A stretch of DNA of 35,981 bases from Bacteroidota bacterium (GTDB lineage: Bacteria; Bacteroidota; Bacteroidia; Chitinophagales; Chitinophagaceae), in the NCBI GenBank assembly GCA_023416995.1, contig JAEZGI010000070.1:1-35981 (forward strand). Reading direction: 5' to 3'. The notes beneath the pieces are model-generated. The model saw only the letters and a list, made by a program, of their open reading frames with translations, was not told the origin of the DNA and ran no database searches. Below are positions 15,099-25,300 of the stretch, one piece after another; position 1 is the stretch's first letter, and every line of letters starts with the position of its first letter. A program made the translations under genes and the position numbers.

Positions 15099-16505
15099 TT
15101 GAAACGGAAACAGAAACAACGGGTGTTGCAAAACATCCTGGTAGAAGATTATGCCGCGGAAGGAAAGTCACTCGCGCGGGTGGATGGCAAGGTCATTTTT
15201 ATTGAAAATGCGGTACCCGGCGATATTGTAGACATCAGATTATCTAAAAGTAAAAAAGACTGGGCCGAAGGGAAAGCGGTTTTCTTCCATAAGTTTTCCG
15301 AAAAACGGGTCACACCGTTTTGTGAGCATTTTGGAGTTTGCGGTGGCTGCCAATGGCAGATGTTACCGTATTCCGATCAGCTCAGCTTCAAACAGCAACA
15401 GGTTGCCGACAATTTGCAGCGCATTGGGAAGGTTCCCCTGCCCGATTTCGAACCTATTCTCGGAGCTGATGAAACCCGTTATTACCGCAATAAGATTGAA
15501 TATACATTTGGGAACAAACGCTACCTTTTACCGGAAGAGGTGAGCGATCCTAACCGCACCTCGTTGGAAGATGTGGCAGGTTACCACGTTAAAGGTTTGT
15601 TTGACAAAATCGTTGATATCCGGAAGTGTCATCTCCAGGCTGAGCCGACCAATGAGATCAGATTGGCCGTCAAAAATTATGCAGTTGCAAATGGCCTGAG
15701 TTTCTATGATATCCGCAACCACAACGGTTTCCTCCGAAACATGCAGATCCGTCTCTGCCGTTCGGGTGAATTGATGGTAAACCTGATCTTTGGTTATGAA
15801 GATGAGCAGCAACGCACACTGTTGCTCGATCACCTGCTAGGGCTGTTCCCCGGCATTACCACGCTGTTGTATACCATCAACAGTAAAATGAACGATAGTC
15901 TGTATGATCTTAACCCACAGCCCTATTTTGGAAAGGGTTATGTGATCGAAACGCTTGAAGATTTCAAATTCAAGATAGGACCAAAGTCTTTTTTCCAGAC
16001 CAACACGGGTCAGGGCGAACGCCTGTACCAGGTTACACGCGAATATGCTGAACTTACCGGCAATGAAATCGTTTATGATCTTTATTGCGGAACAGGTAGC
16101 ATCGGGCTTTTTGTAAGCAAACTGGCCAAGAAAATTATTGGAGTGGAACTGGTTGATGAAGCCATAGAAGACGCACGCGAGAACGCTTTGCTGAACGGTA
16201 TTGAACATGCTGAGTTCTTTGCAGGAGATGTTATAAAGATTTGTGATGATGCATTCTTCCGTGCACATGGCCGACCCGATGTGATCATCACTGATCCCCC
16301 ACGGGCAGGCATGCATGAAAAGCTGGTGGAAAAAATACTTGACATAGCCGCTCCGCTGGTTGTATATGTAAGTTGTAACCCAGCCACCCAGGCAAGAGAT
16401 TTAAATCTGCTCGCTGCAAAATATGAAGTTACCCGGCTTCGCCCGGTTGATATGTTCCCGCACACCCTTCATATAGAAAATGTAGTGCAACTGAAACTCC
16501 GTTGA
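15099..16505 (+). CDS. rlmD: 23S rRNA (uracil-C5)-methyltransferase, RlmD type (TTG start)
   Basis: 468 residues from a TTG at 15099; no in-frame ATG precedes the conserved N-terminus LVEDYAAEGKSLARVDGKV. It methylates C5 of a uracil in 23S rRNA using S-adenosylmethionine. Domain order is a TRAM domain (about 10-68), a 4Fe-4S motif with Cys75, Cys81, Cys84 (CEHFGVCGGCQW) and Cys177 (KCHLQ), then the Rossmann methyltransferase with YDLYCGTGSIGLF (about 326), ITDPPRAGMH and the catalytic Cys426 in YVSCNPATQARDL. Assignment to the U1939 enzyme rather than a sister such as RlmC is by overall type and is less certain. TATCTTCG at 15087-15094 is a one-mismatch -7 box just before the TTG. Confidence 0.88.
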   Translation: MKRKQKQRVLQNILVEDYAAEGKSLARVDGKVIFIENAVPGDIVDIRLSKSKKDWAEGKAVFFHKFSEKRVTPFCEHFGVCGGCQWQMLPYSDQLSFKQQQVADNLQRIGKVPLPDFEPILGADETRYYRNKIEYTFGNKRYLLPEEVSDPNRTSLEDVAGYHVKGLFDKIVDIRKCHLQAEPTNEIRLAVKNYAVANGLSFYDIRNHNGFLRNMQIRLCRSGELMVNLIFGYEDEQQRTLLLDHLLGLFPGITTLLYTINSKMNDSLYDLNPQPYFGKGYVIETLEDFKFKIGPKSFFQTNTGQGERLYQVTREYAELTGNEIVYDLYCGTGSIGLFVSKLAKKIIGVELVDEAIEDARENALLNGIEHAEFFAGDVIKICDDAFFRAHGRPDVIITDPPRAGMHEKLVEKILDIAAPLVVYVSCNPATQARDLNLLAAKYEVTRLRPVDMFPHTLHIENVVQLKLR

Positions 16506-16620
16506 TGTTTTCAACGGTATGAAAATAGCATTAAAGACTGGACCTTCGGGGTTGATTACATGAGTAAGGCGCCGGCTTATCGCTTAAACATTACGATATT
16601 TGCAATTCTAAAAAAGATGT

Positions 16621-17325
16621 ATGACGGAATTCAGACCGCGGGGTTTCCAGGCAATCCCACCCGTGATTAAGAACCTGGTGATCCTAAACGCTCTTGTGTT
16701 CTTTGCGCAAGTGACCTTCCAGAACAATGCCAATATAAATCTTGATAATTTATTCGCATTGCATGATGTTCACTCTGTGTTTTTCAGACCACACCAACTG
16801 GTGACTTACCTGTTTATGCATGGAAGTTTTGAACATATCCTTTTCAATATGTTTGCCCTCTGGATGTTTGGATCCGTGCTGGAAAACTATTGGGGTTCAA
16901 AACGATTCCTGATTTTTTATATGGCCTGTGGTCTTGGAGCGGGTCTGTTGCACCTGGGAGTACTGTATATGGAGATGGAACCGATCATGGCCATTTTTAA
17001 ACAGCTGGATCCACAACAACAAGAGGAGCTGCTCTATTCACGCGAGTTCAAAATCAACACCGCGACCGTCGGTGCCTCGGGCTCGGTATTTGGTTGCCTG
17101 GCTGCCTTTGGATGGTTGTTCCCAAACAGCCTTTTATATATCTGGTTCCTTTTCCCCATCAAAGCAAAATACTTTGTGATCTTTTATGCAGCGATGGAAC
17201 TCTGGCTCGGGATCGCCAACTCAGCAGGTGATAATGTGGCCCACTGGGCGCATCTGGGTGGTGCAGCCGTTGGTATACTTATGGTTATTTACTGGAACAA
17301 AACCAACCGGCGACGTTTTTACTGA
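16621..17325 (+). CDS. Rhomboid family intramembrane serine protease
   Basis: 234 residues with about six hydrophobic segments. Rhomboid features are the loop-1 Trp/Arg-like and HLLFNM-type segment FMHGSFEHILFNMFALWMFG, the catalytic Ser153 in GASGSVFG, and His208 in AHWAHLGGAAVG. The enzyme should cut transmembrane substrates within the inner membrane; the substrate is unknown. Between TM segments there is a hydrophilic insertion (about 120-142, PIMAIFKQLDPQQQEELLYS) not seen in the minimal family. A near-consensus -7 box GATATTTG lies at 16595-16602 in the 115-base gap after rlmD. A second rhomboid-family gene follows 96 bases downstream. Confidence 0.92.
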   Translation: MTEFRPRGFQAIPPVIKNLVILNALVFFAQVTFQNNANINLDNLFALHDVHSVFFRPHQLVTYLFMHGSFEHILFNMFALWMFGSVLENYWGSKRFLIFYMACGLGAGLLHLGVLYMEMEPIMAIFKQLDPQQQEELLYSREFKINTATVGASGSVFGCLAAFGWLFPNSLLYIWFLFPIKAKYFVIFYAAMELWLGIANSAGDNVAHWAHLGGAAVGILMVIYWNKTNRRRFY

Positions 17326-17421
17326 TCTGCAACTTATCGCTTCATGCATTGTTGATCGCTGTGAAAAGAGCCGTTTATTTCGCGCCCGTTTTGTAAATTC
17401 ACTTAAAATTACGCCGTGTTG

Positions 17422-18336
17422 ATGGAAAATCGCTTTAAGAGGAGAATGACGCTGGGGCAGGATGGTAATACCCTGGTGACCCTTCTGGCTATACTGGGGA
17501 CCGTGTTTCTGATTTTCAAATTCATCCAGGTCGGTTACTACCTGACTGGTGTTGCACAAACTGATTACTACGAAAACATATTCCGATACTTTACGCTGCC
17601 CGCTGATCCCGGAGCGTTGGCAAGAAGACCATGGACAATCATCACCTATATGTTCATGCACGACAGTGTATGGCACATGCTGGGCAATGTACTCTGGATC
17701 TGGGCATTTGGTTTTATTCTCCAGGATCTTTCGGGCCCTGGCAAACTGATACCGCTGTTTTTATATGGAGGGGTAGCAGGTGGTATATTTTTCCTGCTCA
17801 GCTACAATATTTTCCCGGGTCTTCGTGCTTACTCTGGCGTGGCTACGGTGATCGGTGGTTCTGCCGGAGCCATGGCAATTGCCATCGCAACCACAGTGCT
17901 GGCACCCAATTACCGTTTGTTTCCAATGATCAATGGAGGCATCCCCCTTTGGGTACTGACACTCATTTACATTGTAATAGACATTGCGATGATAACCGGC
18001 TCCAATACGGGCGGTCATATCGCCCACCTGGGTGGCGCGGTGATCGGTTTCATCTTTATCACCCAATTGAAAAAAGGCCGTGACTGGAGTGATCCGGTAA
18101 ACAATTTTTTTAACTGGGTCACCAACCTGCTTAACCCCGACAAGAAAAACTGGAAGAAAACTGCCAAACGCGATTTTCATTATTCCGTTAAAGGAACAGA
18201 GCCTTACAAGAAGATACCAAACATCACACAAAAAAGGATTGACGATATCCTTGATAAAATCAACCAGCAAGGTTACCGGTTCCTCACGCAGGAGGAGAAA
18301 GATATTCTGAAGCGGGCCGCGGATGATGATCTTTAA
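17422..18336 (+). CDS. Rhomboid family protein with C-terminal DUF6576-like extension
   Basis: 304 residues from the ATG at 17422; GTG and TTG codons directly upstream are less likely. It has about six membrane segments, with the rhomboid loop MFMHDSVWHMLGNVLWIWAFG, a putative catalytic Ser147 in IGGSAGAMA and His199 in GGHIAHLGGA. The serine motif reads GGSAG rather than the usual GxSG, so activity is likely but not certain. After the last membrane segment a ~85-residue cytoplasmic tail ends in DDILDKINQQGYRFLTQEEK, a short helical module seen on Bacteroidota rhomboids. It is followed nine bases later by the EEP gene, so the two are probably co-transcribed. Confidence 0.88.
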   Translation: MENRFKRRMTLGQDGNTLVTLLAILGTVFLIFKFIQVGYYLTGVAQTDYYENIFRYFTLPADPGALARRPWTIITYMFMHDSVWHMLGNVLWIWAFGFILQDLSGPGKLIPLFLYGGVAGGIFFLLSYNIFPGLRAYSGVATVIGGSAGAMAIAIATTVLAPNYRLFPMINGGIPLWVLTLIYIVIDIAMITGSNTGGHIAHLGGAVIGFIFITQLKKGRDWSDPVNNFFNWVTNLLNPDKKNWKKTAKRDFHYSVKGTEPYKKIPNITQKRIDDILDKINQQGYRFLTQEEKDILKRAADDDL

Positions 18337-18345
18337 TTGCACCCT

Positions 18346-19479
18346 ATGTCAGTGTTTTCCAATTTAGCCAGGCGGGCATTTATTCTCATGAATATCGGTG
18401 CAGCATTGCTGTTCCTGCTCGCGTGCGCCAACTGGCTGTTGGATCCCTCGCAATGGTGGTTTATTGCCCTACTGGGTCTTGCATTCCCCTTTCTTGTTGC
18501 AGCATTGGTTGTTTTCTTTATAGGCTGGCTATTGGTCCGTTCAAAGTGGGCGTTTTTGTCACTTGTAACCTTACTTATCGGCTATACAAACCTGCATGCG
18601 CTGGTTGGCATCAATTTCGGCAAAACCTTCCAGATGTCGCGCCAGCCGGCAACGCTTCGTGTTATGAGCTGGAACGTACACCAATTTGGCTTTTACCAGG
18701 GACGCCAGGGCGGATTGGAAACACGGCGGAAAATGCTGGACTTTGTCCACCAGCAAAACCCGGATGTGATCTGTATGCAGGAATTTGTAACAGATCGGCC
18801 CATTGGAAATAATCATGTAAATGTTTTCAAACTTTTTGCCGACCTGGGTTATAAATATTCTTTTTTTGCCGGAGATTATATCCAATCGAATGGCAAATAC
18901 ACCATGGGAGTGGCCATCCTTTCAAAACTGCCTATTACAGACAGCTTTCATTTGCGTTACGAGGGTGATGTAGCGTCAATGAGTGCCGAAAGTCTCCTGG
19001 CAGCAGATATCAACTTTGATGGGAGACCCGTCAGGATTTTCACCACGCATTTGCAAAGTAACCGGCTCGAAAAAGAAGAATATTCGCAGGTTACAGCGCG
19101 CAGAGCGGTTGAGGACAGTGCGTATTTTGCTTCAAAATCGATTGTCCGTAAGCTGAGAACCGCTTATGGATTCAGGAGCCAGCAAACGCAGAAAGTAGCG
19201 GCAGCCTTAAATGCCAGCCCGCATCCTTCGATCCTGGCAGGCGATTTCAACGATGTTCCCAATTCATATACTTATTATCAACTCCGCAAGGGCCGCCAGG
19301 ACGCATTTGTTGAAAAAGGCTGGGGACTTGGGCGAACATTTTCGCATATTTCTCCCACCCTCCGTATCGATTATATAATGGTAGATAAACGATTTGAGGT
19401 AGTACAATATAAATGCACCCCGCTGGGATTATCCGATCATTATCCTATTGTAACAGATCTGAAACTGAAAGCTGATTAA
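18346..19479 (+). CDS. Membrane-anchored endonuclease/exonuclease/phosphatase family protein
   Basis: 377 residues from the ATG at 18346, nine bases after the rhomboid stop. Three hydrophobic helices fill the first ~85 residues, then an EEP-fold catalytic domain follows: MSWNVHQFG with Asn110, CMQEF with Glu146, AGDFNDVPNS with Asp300 and Asn302, RIDYIMV with Asp342 and LSDHYPIV with Asp364/His365. These are the metal and catalytic residues shared by DNase I, Exo III and inositol-phosphatase relatives. With the helices at the N-terminus the domain would be held at the inner membrane; which side it faces is not determined. The substrate (nucleic acid, phospholipid or phosphoester) cannot be read from sequence. 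Confidence 0.9.
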   Translation: MSVFSNLARRAFILMNIGAALLFLLACANWLLDPSQWWFIALLGLAFPFLVAALVVFFIGWLLVRSKWAFLSLVTLLIGYTNLHALVGINFGKTFQMSRQPATLRVMSWNVHQFGFYQGRQGGLETRRKMLDFVHQQNPDVICMQEFVTDRPIGNNHVNVFKLFADLGYKYSFFAGDYIQSNGKYTMGVAILSKLPITDSFHLRYEGDVASMSAESLLAADINFDGRPVRIFTTHLQSNRLEKEEYSQVTARRAVEDSAYFASKSIVRKLRTAYGFRSQQTQKVAAALNASPHPSILAGDFNDVPNSYTYYQLRKGRQDAFVEKGWGLGRTFSHISPTLRIDYIMVDKRFEVVQYKCTPLGLSDHYPIVTDLKLKAD

Positions 19480-19486
19480 GGTTAGC

Positions 19487-19494
19487 TATTTTTG
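19487..19494 (+). promoter_or_regulatory. -7 promoter box of cysS
   Basis: TATTTTTG is a perfect TAnnTTTG match 30 bases before the cysS ATG. No TTTG is found at the standard -33 distance. Confidence 0.45.
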
Positions 19495-19524
19495 CAGCAA
19501 CATAAAACAACGGTTGAGACATTT

Positions 19525-21036
19525 ATGACTGAATTACAGGTTTACAACTCGCTAAGCAGGAAAAAAGAGATTTTCAAACCAGTCACACCGGGCTATATTG
19601 GCATGTACGTATGTGGCCCAACTGTTTACAGTGATGTTCACCTCGGTAATTGTCGCACCTTTATTTCTTTCGACATCATTCACCGCTATCTGCGTCACCT
19701 TGGTTATAAAGTACGTTATGTTCGGAACATTACCGATGCTGGTCACCTGGAAGGGGATCGCGACGAGGGTGATGACAAGTTCTCAAAAAAAGCAAGGCTC
19801 GAAAAACTGGAGCCCATGGAAATCGTTCAGAAATACACTTTGGGTTTCCACGAGGTAATGTCGCTTTTTAATACCCTGCCTCCTACCATTGAACCAACTG
19901 CAACGGGTCATATCTGTGAGCAGATCGAAATGGTAAAAAAAATTCTGGCTAATGGCTATGCCTACGAGGTAAACGGCACCGTTTATTTTGATGTTGAGAA
20001 ATACAACAGCGAAAAGCCTTACGGCATTCTGACGAACCGGAAACTGGAAGATATGCTGGAAGGCACCCGTGAACTGGGTGGCCAGGACGAAAAACGCGGC
20101 CGGCTTGATTTTGCGCTGTGGATCAAAGCCAAACCAGAACACCTGATGCAATGGCCCTCACCCTGGGGTATGGGTTTTCCAGGCTGGCACATCGAGTGTT
20201 CGGCCATGAGCGAAAAATATCTTGGTAAACAATTCGATATCCATGGCGGCGGCATGGATCTGGCGGCTACCCATCATACCAACGAAATTGCGCAATCGCA
20301 GGCTTGTTACCATGTGAGCCCGGCCAATTACTGGTTGCATACCAACATGCTTACAGTAAATGGTGCTCGTATGAGCAAAAGTGCAGGCAACGGTTTTTTA
20401 CCGCATCAACTCTTCACCGGAGATCATCCTTTACTTGAAAGAGCCTACTCACCAATGACCGTTCGCTTTTTTATGCTTCAGACGCATTATCGCAGTACGC
20501 TCGACTTCAGCAATGAAGCATTGCAATCTGCCGAGAAAGGTTTCCGGAGATTATGGGAAGCATATGATGTATTGAAAAAAATGGCACCTGCAGAACAGTC
20601 TGATGTTTCGATAAGAACGGAAGGCTGTGAGGAAAGTGTTGATGACAAAGTGAACCGGCTGCTAAACGAGATGGATGAGTTTATGAGCGACGATTTCCAT
20701 ACCTCAAAAGTGCTCGCCAATATTTTTGAACTGGTTCCGGTAATTAATGGCATCAAAGACAGCCATATACCTGCGGCGGCCCTGCAGGCAGGCACACTTC
20801 AACGGCTGGCCAAATACTTTAAGGAATATCTTGAAGACATCTTTGGTCTGAAAGATGAAAATGCTTCAAAAGATGGAAAACTTACCGGTGTAATGGAGCT
20901 GTTGCTTGACATCAGAAAAGGTGCAAAAGCTAAAAAAGATTATGTAACCTCTGATAAGATCAGGAACCAGTTACATCATCTTGGGATTATACTTAAAGAT
21001 GAAAAAGACGGAAGCATAACCTACACTATTCAATAG
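19525..21036 (+). CDS. cysS: Cysteinyl-tRNA synthetase
   Basis: 503 residues from the ATG at 19525 (MTELQVYNSL); an upstream TTG at 19492 overlaps the promoter box. It charges tRNA-Cys with cysteine. Class I signatures are HLGN (His39, the HIGH motif) and RMSKS (282-286, KMSKS). The zinc-site cysteines and histidine are in YVCGPTV, HIECSAMSEKYLG and THHTNEIAQSQA. It is about 40 residues longer than E. coli CysS (461), partly from segments around the KMSKS loop (HQLFTGDHPLLERAYSP) and before the C-terminal helical domain. The gene end overlaps the convergent mnmD gene by 11 bases. Confidence 0.97.
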   Translation: MTELQVYNSLSRKKEIFKPVTPGYIGMYVCGPTVYSDVHLGNCRTFISFDIIHRYLRHLGYKVRYVRNITDAGHLEGDRDEGDDKFSKKARLEKLEPMEIVQKYTLGFHEVMSLFNTLPPTIEPTATGHICEQIEMVKKILANGYAYEVNGTVYFDVEKYNSEKPYGILTNRKLEDMLEGTRELGGQDEKRGRLDFALWIKAKPEHLMQWPSPWGMGFPGWHIECSAMSEKYLGKQFDIHGGGMDLAATHHTNEIAQSQACYHVSPANYWLHTNMLTVNGARMSKSAGNGFLPHQLFTGDHPLLERAYSPMTVRFFMLQTHYRSTLDFSNEALQSAEKGFRRLWEAYDVLKKMAPAEQSDVSIRTEGCEESVDDKVNRLLNEMDEFMSDDFHTSKVLANIFELVPVINGIKDSHIPAAALQAGTLQRLAKYFKEYLEDIFGLKDENASKDGKLTGVMELLLDIRKGAKAKKDYVTSDKIRNQLHHLGIILKDEKDGSITYTIQ

Positions 21037-21709
21037 GGCCACGTTTATGAGCCCGGACCATTTCTCTTTTACCGCGTGGTCCGGGAATCTTTTCTACTTT
21101 AAAGCCTGCTTCCGACATGGTTCGGCGCACTGCGCTTCTTGAACAATAAGTCGTCAGTACACCTCCGGGCAACAGCATGTCGAATATTTTCCGGAAACTT
21201 TCGAATGACCAGAGCTCAGGTTGGTCAGTCGGACTAAAAGCATCAAAATACACGAGGTGGTATGTCGTATCAATGACTGCCTGTTCAAGTGTCGTTTCAA
21301 CTTTTTCAAGGGTAAAATATTCATTGATCTGTACTTGTTGGTTCCATGAAGCTTCCCGTATGCGCGTATCAAATACTTGTGCAGAATTATCATTTATCAG
21401 GGAAGCATGATTAAGCTGCTGCATTAAAACCGGCTCCAACGGAAAGGCGTCAATAGATTTGTATGTCACCGGGCGTTGTTCATCAAAAACTTCTAAGCTG
21501 GTCAGCAATGCATTCAGACCGGTTCCAAAACCCATTTCAAATATGCGAAGGGGCCCCGGTGTAACATTCATGATGTACTTCAAACCAGCTTCTATAAAAA
21601 CATGCACAGATTCCTGGATGGCCCCATATCGCGAATGGAATGTAATATCAGTACCAGGCACCAGTATCGTGTGTGAACCATCATCAGTAAGCAGTAACTT
21701 ACGCTCCAT
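21026..21709 (-). CDS. mnmD: tRNA U34 5-methylaminomethyl-2-thiouridine methyltransferase, MnmD type
   Basis: 227 residues, corresponding to only the methyltransferase half of E. coli MnmC. The oxidoreductase (MnmC1) half is absent, so it is the stand-alone MnmD form. It performs the last methylation in making mnm5s2U at the tRNA wobble position. Landmarks are the S-adenosylmethionine site IFEMGFGTGLNALL (about 55-68), LVYFDAFSPTDQPELWS and the C-terminal GGVLTTYCSRSAVRR, with the family closing GFKVEKIPGPRGKREMVRA. It is divergent from the glycosylase gene with only 28 bases between the two starts, and overlaps cysS by 11 bases at its 3' end. Confidence 0.92.
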   Translation of the reverse strand: MERKLLLTDDGSHTILVPGTDITFHSRYGAIQESVHVFIEAGLKYIMNVTPGPLRIFEMGFGTGLNALLTSLEVFDEQRPVTYKSIDAFPLEPVLMQQLNHASLINDNSAQVFDTRIREASWNQQVQINEYFTLEKVETTLEQAVIDTTYHLVYFDAFSPTDQPELWSFESFRKIFDMLLPGGVLTTYCSRSAVRRTMSEAGFKVEKIPGPRGKREMVRAHKRGPIE

Positions 21710-21737
21710 AAATAAATTATAACATCAGTAATTACAA

Positions 21738-22352
21738 ATGTCCTATACTGATCTTTTATCCAAAGATAAAATCCTTTCGCGGCTCATCGCTGAACAGGGG
21801 CCGGTCGAACTGGTAAAAAGAAAAAACATTTGTCTGTATCTCTGTAGCTCAATTATGAGCCAGCAACTTTCTGTGAAGGTAGCGGCAGTAATATTTCAAC
21901 GTTTTCTTGATTTGTTTGATGGTAAGGAACCGGATGCCAGAGATATTCTTAAGGTTTCAAAAGAAACCCTGCGCAGCATTGGTCTCAGCAATGCAAAATG
22001 CGCCTACGTTCACAACGTTGCAGCATTTGCTGAAGAACACGGTATGGACCGGGAAAAATTGGACACAATGGATGATGAAGCCGTAATACAATATCTCACG
22101 CCAATCAAAGGCGTTGGACGGTGGACAGTTGAAATGTTATTGATCTTTGCATTGGGTAGAGAAGATGTTTTTGCTGTTGATGATCTTGGTATTCAAAATG
22201 CGATGTGCAGATTTTACAAATTAGACAACTCCGATAAAAAGCTGATGAAGGAAAAGATGTTGAAGCGATCTGCAAAGTGGCGGCCCTATCGAACTTATGC
22301 CTGCTTACACCTCTGGCGGGGACTAAGTGTTACGCCGCTGACAAGCTCATAA
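21738..22352 (+). CDS. DNA-3-methyladenine glycosylase, AlkA-like HhH-GPD family
   Basis: 204 residues, essentially the helix-hairpin-helix glycosylase core without the N-terminal beta domain of E. coli AlkA (282 residues). It should remove alkylated purines from DNA as the first step of base excision repair. The hairpin is TPIKGVGRWTVEMLL (about 119-133). The catalytic aspartate is Asp149 in AVDDLGIQ, equivalent to AlkA Asp238. The SSIMSQQLSVKVA segment near residue 36 is the usual family entry. No iron-sulfur cysteines are present, unlike Nth/MutY. It ends eight bases before the end of the convergent histidine kinase gene. Confidence 0.92.
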   Translation: MSYTDLLSKDKILSRLIAEQGPVELVKRKNICLYLCSSIMSQQLSVKVAAVIFQRFLDLFDGKEPDARDILKVSKETLRSIGLSNAKCAYVHNVAAFAEEHGMDREKLDTMDDEAVIQYLTPIKGVGRWTVEMLLIFALGREDVFAVDDLGIQNAMCRFYKLDNSDKKLMKEKMLKRSAKWRPYRTYACLHLWRGLSVTPLTSS

Positions 22353-22360
22353 AGCGAGGT

Positions 22361-25300
22361 CTATTTAGCGAGGTATACATGAAAGGTGGATCCTTGCCCG
22401 GGTTCACTTTCTGCAGTAATAAACCCTTCATGATTTTCAGCTATCTTTTTACATATAGCAAGACCAATACCGGTTCCACTATACTGCGAACGATTGTTTA
22501 ACCGCTGAAAGATGGTGAAGATCTGGGAAGCATACACCTGTTCAAATCCGATTCCGTTATCTGCAAAATGCAACACCACATAAATCTTGTCCTGGGGTAA
22601 AGGAATATTTGGCGGCAGTTCATCCCCCGCAAGTTCTTCACAGGTGATTTTTATAACCGGCTTTTCACTGCAAAACTTCAACGCATTGCTCAGCAGGTTG
22701 TAAAACAACTGGTTGATCTGAATAGGTATGCCGCGAATGATGGGAAGTGTATCTGCCCGTACAATGGCATTTTTTTGTTTGATCAGTACTTCAAAATCAT
22801 TTGAAACATTGTGCAGCACCCTGTTTAAATTCACGGCAACAAAATTTTCATCTGCCTTGCTTACCCTTGAATAATTAAGAAGATCATTGATTAATACAGA
22901 CATCCTCCGGGCCGATGCGTTGATCTTATTAAGAAACGACCGCACTTCATCATTTGCATCTTCCAATCGCGAATTTACAAGATCGGAGAAGGTTTGAATT
23001 TTTCTCAGCGGCTCCTGTAGATCGTGACTGGATACATAAGCGAATTGTTCCAGTTCCTGGTTGGTGCGTAAAAGTTCTTCATTGGCAAGTTTAAGTTCAG
23101 CAGTTCTTTGTTCAACACGTTGTTCAAGTTCCTCTGCCATCATCTTGCGATCGTGGATATCAATGCTGGTGCCGATCCACATCTGGATATTATCGTTCTC
23201 ATCACGGAAAGCTACTGATCTTGCAAACTGCCACCGGTAGTCTCCATCCTTGTTTCTTAATCTCGCTTCCGCGAAAAATTCTTCGCCAGTCTGGAACGCC
23301 TGCATCAACCGATGGTATACTGCCATCCGCTCGCCTGGATGTACCAGTTGTATCCAGCCGCCACTTTGCATTTCATACGCTGTCAGGCCGCTATAACCAA
23401 GTATTGCCTGGTTAAAATAGGTAAGTGTGCCTTCACTATCTGTTGTCCAGATAAATTGCGGCATAAAGTTGGCAAGCGATCGGAACTTGGTCTCGCTTTG
23501 CTGAAGGGCATCCCGGTAATTACGTTCTTTTGATATATCGAGTGCGGTACCATGCATTTTGACTGGGGCACCATCATTATTATAGACAATTTTGCCATAA
23601 ATACTTACCCAGTGTAAACTGCCATCGGGCCATATCAAACGGACCTGGTAGTTCAGCCAACCGAGTTCGAAACAATTAGCCACAGCAGTATCGCGGATAG
23701 GACGATCATCAGGATGAATGCGATTGATAAGGTCCTGGTGATTGAAATCATTTTTATCTCCTCCGCCGAAAATATCTGCCAGGCGTTGGCTAAAGGTGAA
23801 TACTGATGTATTCAGGTCCCAGTCAAAGCTGCCGAGCCCTGTGGCTTCGATGGCCAATCTCGATCGTTCTTCAGCCTCCTGCAATCTTTTCCGGTCAAGA
23901 ACTCTTTCAGTTACATCGTATGCAGTGATCATCACACCGGAGATCTGCTGTTCCCGGTCGTACAAAGGCGCGTACTGCAAGTCGAAGTATTGATTACGGA
24001 CACCATTAGCGGTACGGAAGTGCGTTTCGGATTCAAAATCGCGGTATTCTTTGCCGGTGCGTAATACCTCGAGTAAGAGTGCCGGAAATTTTTGATCTAT
24101 CATTTCCGGGAACACATCCAGCACTCTTTTCCCTACAATCTCTTCCTCTGACTTTAACCACACGGTTTGTAAAATGGTTTTGTTTGCCCTTTCAACCACC
24201 AGGTCCTCACCACGAAGTATAGCAATACCCATAGGTGATTGCATGAATGTTATTGAAAACTGTCGCTGTGATTCTTCCAATGCAAACCGTGCCCGAACGA
24301 GTTCAGTAACGTCCCAGGCAACTGACATGATACTTATGTCATTGCTATACGTATCCTGCAGTCTTGTGTAAACGAAGCTGAAATAACGTTGTTCCAATAA
24401 ACCGTTATACATCAACGAAACCGGAAAATCTGTTGCAGTGAATTCTTCGCCAGTTGTATATACCTTTTGAAGAATATCAATAATACCCTGGGAAATCAGT
24501 TCAGGCATTGAGCTGGTCAGGGGTTTTCCTTCGAGGTCCTCCAGTTTACGATCTACCAGGGCCAGGTATGCGTCATTGGTAATTTCCATTACCAGGTCCG
24601 ACCCGCGCATCATCGCGATCGGTATGGGCGTACGCTTAATAGCGTTTCTGAAACGCATTTCACTGGCTTCAACCTGTTTCCTGGCTTTTACCTGGTCCGA
24701 TATATCGTGGCCAAGCACCATCACACCCGTAACCTGGCCCTGGTCATCTTTTAAGGGTTCGCAAACCAGCTTCACATACGCAATCTGTGCCTGTCCTTTA
24801 ATAATCAATTCCACCTGCATTTCGGATACAACGACAGCTTCTCCCGAATGCATTGCCCGCAACATGAGCTTGTCAAAACCCTGTTCCTGCAATTCCGGCT
24901 TCACTTCAAAAAGTGGCTTATTCAACACTTCCGGAGAGGTACTGTCCCAAAGCAAAAGCATTCGCTCATTTGCCAGTTCAATCACAAAATCTTCACCTCT
25001 GTATATAGCTATTGCGACAGGCGCATGCATCAACAGGTTATACATGTTGCGCTCCGCGATAGAACGTTCTTCATTGATGTGTAGAAATTGAGCCGTCTTT
25101 TGTTTATCAAGTTCAACCAGTTCTTCAACCCGTGATACCCCGGCTTCCAGTTGTGAGATGTTACTGACAGCCTGCTCTATATCTGCCTGGATCTGGCGCA
25201 AATACTGGTCATAGTCTTCATCAAAATTTCGATGAGGTGAAATACCAAGAATAAACATCCAGGAATATCTTGAGTCTGCACCAGGTGTGATCGTAAATTT

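Noticed and set aside
21837..22009. Long open frames on the opposite strands of rlmD, paaZ, paaA and other genes
   Set aside because: They overlap genes with clear family motifs, lack recognisable domains or signals of their own, and are best explained as shadows.
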